A stretch of 19,304 nt of DNA from Bacilli bacterium (GCA_016297695.1 JAEDGC010000034.1:1-19304); one strand, 5' to 3'; shown: positions 6,948 to 13,949, numbered from the stretch's first letter. Notes: generated from the letters alone by a model not told the origin. Program-made: numbers and translations.

Positions 6948-7670
6948 TTGAAAAAAAGTAATGAGAATATAAAAATAATAATTGGAATAATAGTAGCAAT
7001 AGTAATATCAAGTATGATATCAATAAAAGCAGCAACAACCTTATCAAGTACATCAGTATATTATGATACATCAAAAAGTGGCGGATCATCAAGTAATGTA
7101 AATGGAGCAATAGATGAATTATATTCCTTAACTACAGATAGAGAAAAATTAAAACAAGATATTGTAAATATAATATATCCTGTTGGAAGTATCTATATGT
7201 CAACAGAAGATGATACAGTAGAAAAAGTTCAAGATAAATTCGGAGGGACATGGGAAAGATATGCTGAAGGAACAATGTTAATGAGTGTTGATTCTAATCA
7301 CGCGGTTAATACAACAGGAGGTTCATCAAGTGTAACATTAAGTACCTCAAATTTACCAAATCATAGTCATGTAATACCTGCTTTATCAGTATCAAGTTGG
7401 AGTGGAAGTCATTATCATACACCATCAATATCAGGATATTTTTTCGTTATGAATGGTTCATTGAGTGAAACAATAGGTGGTTTTTCTGAGGGAATGGCTT
7501 TTCAGGGAGCATCTAAGGCTAGAGTTACAGACACTGCAGAAGCTAAAATAACCGTAAGTGGCCAAACAACAACAGCATCCAATACAACTACATGCGTTAA
7601 TTGTAGTGGAGCATCTTTTAGTGTCCAAAATCCATATACAGCAGTATATATGTACAAAAGAACTACATAA
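6948..7670 (+). CDS. Membrane-anchored surface protein with phage tail-collar-like domain
   Basis: A 240-residue protein starting at TTG; GTAGGGAGTG lies 7 bp upstream, no in-frame ATG exists before residue 23, and the TTG gives a normal signal-anchor start. Residues 8-28 are a hydrophobic anchor, followed by a Ser/Thr/Gly-rich stretch and VNGAIDELYSL, a short helix typical of secreted proteins in gut Bacillota. From residue 77 the protein resembles phage tail-fibre collar tips: YPVGSIYMS, FGGTWERY, the LPNHSH motif (136-141), a second HxH (HYH, 155-157) and the ending NPYTAVYMYKRTT. In phage long tail fibres, HxH pairs bind a metal ion along a trimer axis. No other phage gene is nearby. It is probably a cell-surface, possibly trimeric, adhesion or binding protein (inference). 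Confidence 0.75.
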   Translation: MKKSNENIKIIIGIIVAIVISSMISIKAATTLSSTSVYYDTSKSGGSSSNVNGAIDELYSLTTDREKLKQDIVNIIYPVGSIYMSTEDDTVEKVQDKFGGTWERYAEGTMLMSVDSNHAVNTTGGSSSVTLSTSNLPNHSHVIPALSVSSWSGSHYHTPSISGYFFVMNGSLSETIGGFSEGMAFQGASKARVTDTAEAKITVSGQTTTASNTTTCVNCSGASFSVQNPYTAVYMYKRTT

Positions 7671-7676
7671 TATAAA

Positions 7677-7705
7677 TTGACATAAATGGTTAATAAAAGT
7701 ATAAT
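7677..7705 (+). promoter_or_regulatory. Fully consensus sigma-A promoter
   Basis: TTGACA (7677-7682), exactly 17 bp, then TATAAT (7700-7705). It starts 6 bp after the stop of the preceding gene. Predicted start is near 7712, upstream of the GAGGG site and the ATG at 7731. It also excludes the earlier ATG at 7686, which lies inside the spacer. Confidence 0.8.
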
Positions 7706-7730
7706 TATAGTAATAGTAAAGAGGGATAGT

Positions 7731-7925
7731 ATGAAGAAGAAAAATGGTTTTATTGCTATATCTATTATATTTTCATTTTTTATTGTATTTCTTTTGATAT
7801 TAACTATAAATTTAACAACTTATGCTCAAAATAGAATCTTAATGAACCAAATAAAAAAAGATATTAAGTCGAAAATAGAATTAATTGTACCGATTGTACC
7901 GATTAAAGAGAATACTAATAGTTAA
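7731..7925 (+). CDS. Small prepilin-like membrane protein
   Basis: A 64-residue protein beginning MKKKNGFIAIS, followed by a hydrophobic helix to about residue 29 and a hydrophilic C-terminus with a VPIVPI repeat. A short basic leader ending in Gly, then Phe, then a hydrophobic stretch, is the layout of class III (type IV prepilin) signals, with cleavage expected between Gly6 and Phe7. The Glu normally at mature position 5 is not present. The start at 7731 is supported by GAGGG 7 bp upstream and by the promoter position; the earlier ATG at 7686 lies within that promoter. It may be a minor pseudopilin or just a small anchored protein; no prepilin peptidase gene is in the window. Confidence 0.65.
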   Translation: MKKKNGFIAISIIFSFFIVFLLILTINLTTYAQNRILMNQIKKDIKSKIELIVPIVPIKENTNS

Positions 7926-7932
7926 TATTTCA

Positions 7933-7961
7933 TTGACTTTTCCTAGTAAAAGTAATAAAAT
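7933..7961 (+). promoter_or_regulatory. Promoter of the T-box aspS-gatCAB operon
   Basis: TTGACT (7933-7938), a 17-bp spacer and TAAAAT (7956-7961). Predicted start near 7968 places the whole T-box leader within the transcript. Confidence 0.7.
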
Positions 7962-7980
7962 AAATCTATATTTTGATTTT

Positions 7981-8182
7981 TTATAGAAAAGACGAGTAAT
8001 TTATATAATATTCTTAAAAGAGAGAGCTAGATGGTGAAAATGCTTAAGATAAAAATAAATGAAAAACAACTTTTTGATGATTAAAAACGTTTTAATGCGA
8101 TAAATTAAACTAGAGAGTACCTATGTAAAGTAAGGTGGCACCGCGGCAATTTGTCGTCCTTACAAGTAATAGGTGCTTTTTT
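7981..8182 (+). promoter_or_regulatory. T-box leader with Asn (AAC) specifier
   Basis: The conserved T-box core AAGGTGGCACCGCGG is at 8132-8146. Stem I can be traced. The basal helix pairs 7983-7991 with 8070-8078. The specifier loop has AGTA (7995-7998) opposite GAA (8061-8063), the loop E/S-turn pair. The next helix is ATTTAT (7999-8004) with ATAAAT (8055-8060), and the distal loop carries AGAGAG and GGTGAAA. In the usual register GAA-N-NNN-A the specifier is AAC at 8065-8067, followed by A8068. No GAC or GAT falls in the loop, so uncharged tRNA-Asn, not tRNA-Asp, is the predicted ligand. Read-through would raise expression of both AspRS genes and gatCAB when Asn-tRNA-Asn is low. Confidence 0.85.
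8114..8182 (+). terminator. T-box terminator/antiterminator region
   Basis: AGAGTACCTAT (8114-8124) can pair with ATAGGTGCTTT (8169-8179), running into a U-run (8177-8182). Inside, GTAAGG (8130-8135) pairs with CCTTAC (8158-8163), bringing the T-box bulge into an antiterminator-like hairpin. A competing pairing of GCACC (8138-8142) with GGTGC (8172-8176) is also possible. Which pairings are mutually exclusive needs a folding calculation. Confidence 0.6.
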
Positions 8183-8203
8183 ATTTAGAAAGAAGATGGG
8201 AAT

Positions 8204-9970
8204 ATGAAAAAAATAAGTAATAGTTCAGTTAATATTAAAAATGTTGGAGAAACAGTTACACTAGCAGGTTGGGTAGCTAAAAAACGTGATTTAGGTGGAT
8301 TAATTTTTATAGATTTAAGAGATAGATCTGGTATTATTCAAGTAATTGTTAATCCTGATAATAAAAATTATAAAATAGCAGATTCTTTAAAAAATGAATA
8401 TGTAATAGAAGTTACAGGTAAAGTCTTAGAAAGACAGAGTAAGAACCCAAATTTAGTTACTGGTGATATTGAAATAGAAGCAGATGAATTAATAATTTTA
8501 AATACTTGTGAAGAATTACCTTTTCAAATTGTAGATGAAGTTAATACATCAGAAGATAACAGATTAAAATATCGTTACCTGGATATTAGAAGAAATAAAT
8601 TAAAAAATAATTTAATTTTAAGAAATGAAATATTACATTATTTAAGAAATAAAATGTATAATTTAGGTTTTACAGAAGTTCAAACTCCAATTCTTACAGC
8701 ATCATCACCTGAAGGTGCTAGAGATTTTGTTGTTCCATCAAGAGTTTACCCAGGTAAATTTTATGCTCTTCCTCAAGCACCACAAATTTATAAAGAATTA
8801 TTAATGGTTGGCGGTTTTGAAAAGTATTTTCAAATAGCACCTTGTTTTAGGGATGAAGATCCAAGAGCTGATAGAACTTTAGAATTTTATCAATTAGACC
8901 TTGAAATGTCATTTGTTGATGAAGATGATGTTTTAAATGTAGGAGAAGAAATTTTCTACGATACATTTACTAAATTTTCAAATAAAAAAGTAAGTCCTAG
9001 ACCTTTTAGAAGAATTGCATACAAAGATGCTATAGATATTTATGGTTCTGATAAACCAGATTTAAGGTTTGAAATGACTATAAAAGATATTACTGAAGTA
9101 TTTAAAAATACTGAATTTACTGTTTTTAAAAATGTAATTGAAGAAAACGGTATAATTAATGCTATTGTAGCTAAAAATGCAGCTGATAAGTATTCACGTA
9201 AGGATTTAGATAATCTAACTGATTTTGCTAAATCTAAAAAAGCATCAGGGTTAGCTTATTTAAAAATAAATGATGAAATTACAGGATCAATTGCCAAAGT
9301 ATTAAATGATTTTGAAATTAATGAATTAAAAAGTAAATTAGAACTTGAAAATAATGATTTAGTATTAATTATATCTGGTCCAAAGAAAATTGTTAAAAGT
9401 GCACTAGGTCAATTAAGATTAAAGGTTGGTAATGATTTAGGTCTTTTGGATCCAAATAGGTTAGAATTATGTATTATAAATGATTTCCCAATGTTTGAAT
9501 TTGATGAAACAAATGAAAAATGGGATTTCTGCCATAATCCATTTAGTTTACCACATGGAGGTATTCATGCTTATGATAGAACTGATGATTTAGAAAATAT
9601 CTTAGCATATCAATTTGACTTTGTATGTAATGGTAATGAAATGGCTTCAGGTGCTATTCGCAATCATGATTTAGATTCATTAGCAAAAGGATTTGAAATA
9701 GTTGGTTATCCAAGAGAAGAAGTTGTTAGTAGATTTAAATCAATATTTACAGCATTTAAATATGGATGTCCTCCACATGGAGGTATGGCTCCAGGAATTG
9801 ATCGCTTAATAATGTTAATCCAAGATGAGCCAAACTTAAGAGAAGTTCAAGCATTTCCACCAAGTGCATCAGGTGCTGATTTGATGATGGGTTCTCCAGC
9901 TGAATTAATGCCTGAACAACTTGAAGAATTAAAAATTAAGTTTGAAAGAAAGGAAGATAAAAATGAATAA
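8204..9970 (+). CDS. aspS: Aspartyl-tRNA synthetase 1, discriminating type
   Basis: A 588-residue bacterial-type class II AspRS that charges tRNA with Asp in the cytoplasm. It has an N-terminal OB-fold anticodon domain (about 1-105), a catalytic core with motif 1 (GFTEVQTPIL), motif 2 (FRDEDPRADRTLEFYQLDLEM) and motif 3 (GMAPGIDRLIML), plus the bacterial GAD insertion between motifs 2 and 3. In the anticodon domain it carries RDLGG with Leu30 and RQSKN with Asn81. By eye these align with the Leu/Asn pair of discriminating enzymes such as E. coli AspRS, so it should accept tRNA-Asp and reject tRNA-Asn. It follows the T-box leader directly and overlaps aspS2 by 8 bp. Its 3' third shares long base-identical blocks with aspS2. 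Confidence 0.95.
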   Translation: MKKISNSSVNIKNVGETVTLAGWVAKKRDLGGLIFIDLRDRSGIIQVIVNPDNKNYKIADSLKNEYVIEVTGKVLERQSKNPNLVTGDIEIEADELIILNTCEELPFQIVDEVNTSEDNRLKYRYLDIRRNKLKNNLILRNEILHYLRNKMYNLGFTEVQTPILTASSPEGARDFVVPSRVYPGKFYALPQAPQIYKELLMVGGFEKYFQIAPCFRDEDPRADRTLEFYQLDLEMSFVDEDDVLNVGEEIFYDTFTKFSNKKVSPRPFRRIAYKDAIDIYGSDKPDLRFEMTIKDITEVFKNTEFTVFKNVIEENGIINAIVAKNAADKYSRKDLDNLTDFAKSKKASGLAYLKINDEITGSIAKVLNDFEINELKSKLELENNDLVLIISGPKKIVKSALGQLRLKVGNDLGLLDPNRLELCIINDFPMFEFDETNEKWDFCHNPFSLPHGGIHAYDRTDDLENILAYQFDFVCNGNEMASGAIRNHDLDSLAKGFEIVGYPREEVVSRFKSIFTAFKYGCPPHGGMAPGIDRLIMLIQDEPNLREVQAFPPSASGADLMMGSPAELMPEQLEELKIKFERKEDKNE

Positions 9971-11714
9971 ATATAGAACACACTTTATTAAAGATATAAA
10001 TGAAACATTAGTTGATCAAAAAGTAGTAGTAAGTGGTTGGATTGAAAACATTCGTGACCACGGTGGAGTTTTATTCTTAGATTTAAGAGATGAAACAGCT
10101 ACATTACAAACTGTATCAAATGATGATGATATGTTTAAAGGATTAGCTAAAGAATCAGTAATAAAATTAACTGGTACTATTAGAAAAAGAGCAGAAGGTA
10201 CTGAAAACGCAAGAATTAGTACTGGAACTGTTGAATTATTAGTTGATGAATTAGAAATGTTAGGCGAATCAGTACATGAATTACCATTCGAAATAATGAC
10301 GTCAAAAGAAACTAAAGATGATGTAAGATTAAAATACAGATATTTAGATTTAAGAAATGAAAAAGTAGCTAAAAATATTAAATTAAGATCAGATATTTTA
10401 CATTTCATTAGAAATAAAATGTATGATTTAGGATTTACCGAAGTTCAAACTCCAATTTTAACTGCATCAAGTCCAGAAGGCGCAAGAGACTTTGTTGTTC
10501 CATCAAGACTATTTAAAGGTAAATTCTATGCATTACCACAAGCACCTCAAATATATAAAGAATTATTAATGGTAGGTGGAATGGGTAAATATTTCCAAGT
10601 AGCTCCATGTTTTAGAGATGAAGATGCAAGAGCAGATAGAACTTTAGAATTCTACCAATTAGACCTTGAAATGTCATTTGTAGAAGAAGATGAAGTATTA
10701 GCTGTTGGAGAACAAATCTTCTACGAAACATTTACTAAATTTTCAAATAAAGAAGTATCAAAACCACCTTTTAGAAGAATTGCATATCGTGATGCTATGG
10801 AAATGTATGGATCAGATAAACCAGATTTAAGAAACCCATTAATTATAAAAGATGCAACTGAAATATTAAAAGATACTACATTTGGACCATTTAAAAAATC
10901 TACAATAAAAGTTATTGTAGCTGATAATATTGGTCAAAACTCAAATTCATGGTTCAATGAAATTGTTGAATTTGCATCTAGTATTGGTATGCCAGGTATT
11001 GGTTATATTACATTAATGGAAGATGGAACTCTAAAAGGACCAATTGACAAATTCTTAAGTGAAGAAGAAAGAGAAAACTTAATTAAAGAGTTTGATATGA
11101 AAACAAATTCAGTTATGTTCTTCATTGCAAATAAAAAATTAAGTGTTGCCCAAAAATTTGCTGGACAAATTAGAAATGAATTAGGAAGAAAAATGGAATT
11201 AATCGATTCTAATAAATTAGAATTATGTATTATAAATGATTTCCCAATGTTTGAATTTGATGAAAAAACAAATAAATGGGAATTCTGTCATAATCCATTT
11301 AGTTTACCACATGGCGGAATTAAAGATTATGAAGAAAAAAATCCTGGAGATATTTTAGCATATCAATTTGATTTTGTATGTAATGGTAATGAAATGGCTT
11401 CAGGTGCTATTAGAAACCATGATTTAGATTCATTAGCAAAAGGATTTGAAATAGTTGGTTATCCAAGAAAAGAAGTAGAAGAAAGATTTAAATCAATATT
11501 CACTGCATTCAAATATGGATGTCCTCCACATGGAGGTATGGCTCCAGGTATTGATAGATTAATCATGTTAATCCAAGATGAGCCAAACTTAAGAGAAGTT
11601 CAAGCATTCCCAACCAGCGCATCTGGAGCTGATTTAATGATGGGATCTCCAGCTGAATTAATGCCTGAACAACTTGAAGAATTAGGAATTGAAATTAAAA
11701 AAGTGGAGGAATAA
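9963..11714 (+). CDS. aspS: Aspartyl-tRNA synthetase 2, non-discriminating type
   Basis: A 583-residue second, complete AspRS with the same domain order: anticodon OB-fold, motif 1, motif 2 (FRDEDARADRTLEFYQ), GAD insertion and motif 3. The ATG at 9963 is chosen over the upstream in-frame TTG at 9942 because AAGGAAG sits just before it. Its anticodon domain has RDHGG with His33 and RAEG with Gly79. By eye these match the His31/Gly82 pair that makes Pseudomonas aeruginosa AspRS non-discriminating. It is therefore predicted to aspartylate both tRNA-Asp and tRNA-Asn, supplying Asp-tRNA-Asn to GatCAB. The GAD domain differs clearly from paralogue 1, while the catalytic C-terminal part is almost the same, down to DNA level. 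The unknown 161-codon gene starts 3 bp after its stop. Confidence 0.95.
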   Translation: MNKYRTHFIKDINETLVDQKVVVSGWIENIRDHGGVLFLDLRDETATLQTVSNDDDMFKGLAKESVIKLTGTIRKRAEGTENARISTGTVELLVDELEMLGESVHELPFEIMTSKETKDDVRLKYRYLDLRNEKVAKNIKLRSDILHFIRNKMYDLGFTEVQTPILTASSPEGARDFVVPSRLFKGKFYALPQAPQIYKELLMVGGMGKYFQVAPCFRDEDARADRTLEFYQLDLEMSFVEEDEVLAVGEQIFYETFTKFSNKEVSKPPFRRIAYRDAMEMYGSDKPDLRNPLIIKDATEILKDTTFGPFKKSTIKVIVADNIGQNSNSWFNEIVEFASSIGMPGIGYITLMEDGTLKGPIDKFLSEEERENLIKEFDMKTNSVMFFIANKKLSVAQKFAGQIRNELGRKMELIDSNKLELCIINDFPMFEFDEKTNKWEFCHNPFSLPHGGIKDYEEKNPGDILAYQFDFVCNGNEMASGAIRNHDLDSLAKGFEIVGYPRKEVEERFKSIFTAFKYGCPPHGGMAPGIDRLIMLIQDEPNLREVQAFPTSASGADLMMGSPAELMPEQLEELGIEIKKVEE

Positions 11715-11717
11715 TAA

Positions 11718-12203
11718 ATGAAATCTGTAAACTTTGATTTAAATTTAACTATTAATGATATAATCAATCAATTAGTAGAAAATCACAAAAATAAAGATGA
11801 AATAGTAGGAATTTATAAGGTATGTTATTTTGAAGAAGATAAAAATATTATTGAACTAAATTTAGTATTTGAAAATACCAAATATCTTCCTATAAGTAGT
11901 GAAAATTATTTTAAAATTCTTATGAATGACATGAATTTAAATATTAATATAAAAGGACGTCATAGTGAATTTTTTAATCCTGATTCTTATACTAGTTCAA
12001 CTGAAATGTTGACTTCTTATAAAGATATTTTGTGTGGTGAAATATTATATGAAGAAGATGGATTATTAACTAAATTTAAAGAACATACTTTAAAAATGAA
12101 AGAAAATGATATATATCCATTTGGAACACTTGATATACAATATGACAATTTAGTTGAATTCAAGCCTTACAAATTAGAAAGAAAGAAGGAAAATCATGAG
12201 TGA
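11718..12203 (+). CDS. Unknown protein embedded between aspS2 and gatC
   Basis: A 161-residue soluble, acidic protein with no signal, membrane helix or Cys-based metal motif. The N-terminus (about 1-25) looks helical. The middle appears as alternating strands (IVGIYKVCYF, NIIELNLVFE) around the segment IKGRHSEFFNPDSYTSS. The ATG follows the aspS2 stop by 3 bp, with GTGGAGGAA overlapping the aspS2 end. Its own end overlaps gatC by 8 bp (ATGAGTGA), so translation is coupled on both sides. It is the only gene here using a TGA stop. I recognise no family. Its position, wholly inside an indirect Asn-tRNA operon, suggests a partner or regulator of the AspRS-GatCAB complex, but that is inference only. 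Confidence 0.8.
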   Translation: MKSVNFDLNLTINDIINQLVENHKNKDEIVGIYKVCYFEEDKNIIELNLVFENTKYLPISSENYFKILMNDMNLNINIKGRHSEFFNPDSYTSSTEMLTSYKDILCGEILYEEDGLLTKFKEHTLKMKENDIYPFGTLDIQYDNLVEFKPYKLERKKENHE

Positions 12204-12492
12204 ATTTACACAAGAAAAAGTTGATAAATTAGCAGATTTGCTACTTATTGGTTTAACTCCTGAAGAAAATCAAATGCTTTTTGAAGAATTTGCTATTATC
12301 GATGCTAATATAAATAAAATTAATGAAATAGAAAATATTGAAAAAGTAACTCCAATGACTCATGCACTTGATGATTTTGTTTGTGAATTACGTGAAGATG
12401 TAGTTGAAGAATCTATACCAATTGAAGATGCTTTAAGAAACTGTGATGATGTTGATGATAGAGAAGTTTCAGTAATAAAGGTGGTGGGATAA
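12196..12492 (+). CDS. gatC: Asp-tRNA(Asn)/Glu-tRNA(Gln) amidotransferase subunit C
   Basis: A 98-residue GatC, the small belt-like subunit that wraps around the GatA-GatB interface and stabilises the amidotransferase. The N-terminal helix pair (about 6-45, containing LADLLLIGLTPEE) and the extended C-terminal segment are typical: PMTHALDDFVCELREDV, ALRNCDDVDDREVSVIKVV. The start overlaps the preceding gene by 8 bp, and the stop shares one base with the gatA ATG. Length is normal for the family (about 95-100). Confidence 0.93.
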   Translation: MSEFTQEKVDKLADLLLIGLTPEENQMLFEEFAIIDANINKINEIENIEKVTPMTHALDDFVCELREDVVEESIPIEDALRNCDDVDDREVSVIKVVG

Positions 12493-13949
12493 TGAAATAT
12501 ATGAATTTATCAATTACTGAGTTACATGAAAAATTAAAAAATGGTGAAGTAAATAGTAATGAATTAGTTAAAGAGTCATTAGAATTATCTCATCAAGTTC
12601 AAGAAAAGTGTAATGCTTTTGTTACAATATTAGATGATGCTAAAGGTACTGACGTAACTGATGACTTATTATCTGGTATTCCATATGGTGTTAAAGATAA
12701 TTATTCTTTAAAAAATGTTTTATCTACTGGTTCAAGTAATACATTAAAAGATTATGTACCATTTTTTACCGCTACTGCTGTAGAAAATTTAACTAAACAC
12801 GGAGCAATTCCAGTAAATAAAACTGCCATGGATGAATTTGGTATGGGTGGTACTGGTACTACTGGACACACTGGTATTCAAAAAAATCCATGGGACTTAA
12901 CTCGCATGTGTGCAGGATCATCAAGTGGTTCAGCTGTAGCAGTTGCAAGCGGTGTATATCCTTATGCTTTAGGATCTGATACAGGAGATTCAATTCGTAA
13001 ACCTGCTGCATATTGTGGTATTGTTGGATATAAACCAACATATGGTATGATATCAAGATATGGATTATTTGCTTTTGCATCAAGTCTAGATCATTGTGGA
13101 GTTTTAACACGCTGTGTACGTGATGCAGCTATTGTTGTCGATGCAATGAAAGGTAAAGACAAATATGATATGACTTCTTGGGATTCAAGTAAAATTCATT
13201 TAAATGATGATTTAAATGATGATGTAAAAGGTAAAAAACTATTTTACATAAAAGAATTATGTGATATAGAAAATTATGAAAATCCAACTGATGAATTAAA
13301 GAGTCATTTAGAAAATTTTAAAGAAACTATTAAAAAATGTGAAAATTTAGGAATGATAGTGGAAGGTGTTTCGATTGATCGAAAATTACTTGATGCAATT
13401 CCATCAGTTTATGTAGTTATTTCATGTGCTGAAGCAACTAGTAATATGTCTAATTTAACTGGTCTTATTTTTGGACCACGTGGCGAAGGAAATGATTATC
13501 AAAGTATTATGAAAGACCATCGTACGAAAGGATTTTCACCACTTATTAAACGTAGATTTGTAATAGGATCTTATGTATTACAAACAGAAAATCAAGAAAG
13601 ATATTTTAAAAATGCTCAACGTGTAAGAAGACTTGTTGTCGATGCAATTAAAGAGCAATTTAAAAATTATGATGCTCTTATTATGCCAGTTGGAACAGGG
13701 CCTGCTAAACATTTAGATGGTTCTAAGGATATTTTAAAATCTGATACTGCAGCATTAGATGAACATTTACAAATCGGTAATTTTGGGGGATTCCCATCAA
13801 TTACTATTCCAAATGGTTTTATAGATGGATTACCTGTTGGATGTAATATTACTGGTAATTGTTATGATGATCAAAATGTATTAAATATTGCATATGCTCT
13901 AGAAGGTTCTATGGAATATAAAGGACAAATTGCTGGAGGTGTTAAATAA
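12492..13949 (+). CDS. gatA: Amidotransferase subunit A (amidase, GDS variant)
   Basis: A 485-residue GatA that hydrolyses Gln (or Asn) to release ammonia for amidating Asp-tRNA-Asn or Glu-tRNA-Gln; the ammonia reaches GatB by a tunnel. It is an amidase-signature enzyme with a Ser-cisSer-Lys triad: Lys68 (YGVKDN), cis-Ser144 in AGSSSGSA (141-148) and nucleophile Ser167. Most GatA proteins read GGSSGGSA and TGGSIRQPA at these sites. Here the second is TGDSIRKPA, with Asp166 just before the nucleophile and Lys170 for Gln. The triad itself is complete, so the protein should be active; the change may mark a subfamily or altered ammonia-donor preference. It overlaps gatC and gatB by one base each. 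Confidence 0.96.
   Translation: MKYMNLSITELHEKLKNGEVNSNELVKESLELSHQVQEKCNAFVTILDDAKGTDVTDDLLSGIPYGVKDNYSLKNVLSTGSSNTLKDYVPFFTATAVENLTKHGAIPVNKTAMDEFGMGGTGTTGHTGIQKNPWDLTRMCAGSSSGSAVAVASGVYPYALGSDTGDSIRKPAAYCGIVGYKPTYGMISRYGLFAFASSLDHCGVLTRCVRDAAIVVDAMKGKDKYDMTSWDSSKIHLNDDLNDDVKGKKLFYIKELCDIENYENPTDELKSHLENFKETIKKCENLGMIVEGVSIDRKLLDAIPSVYVVISCAEATSNMSNLTGLIFGPRGEGNDYQSIMKDHRTKGFSPLIKRRFVIGSYVLQTENQERYFKNAQRVRRLVVDAIKEQFKNYDALIMPVGTGPAKHLDGSKDILKSDTAALDEHLQIGNFGGFPSITIPNGFIDGLPVGCNITGNCYDDQNVLNIAYALEGSMEYKGQIAGGVK

Noticed and set aside
6948..7670. Prophage remnant around the tail-collar protein
   Set aside because: No integrase, capsid, portal, lysis or other tail gene adjoins it, and the protein begins with a bacterial signal anchor.
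7686..7730. Earlier in-frame ATG at 7686 extending the prepilin-like protein by 15 residues
   Set aside because: It lies inside the consensus promoter, upstream of the predicted transcription start, and lacks a ribosome site; the ATG at 7731 has GAGGG.
8061..8069. Two-codon (Glu and Asn) T-box specifier as known in a Clostridium gatCAB leader
   Set aside because: The overlapping GAAC is absent; the loop reads GAAAAACAA, which supports only AAC in the normal register.
9942..9962. TTG start at 9942 for aspS2
   Set aside because: The AAGGAAG ribosome site lies between this TTG and the ATG at 9963, and the AspRS family alignment begins at the ATG.
10016..10408. Minus-strand 130-codon open frame within aspS2
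   Set aside because: It is fully antisense to the conserved anticodon and catalytic regions, with no ribosome site or family pattern; a shadow of the real gene. The same holds for the open frames at 2935-3210, 5405-5632, 6928-7110, 12859-13110 and 17363-17548.
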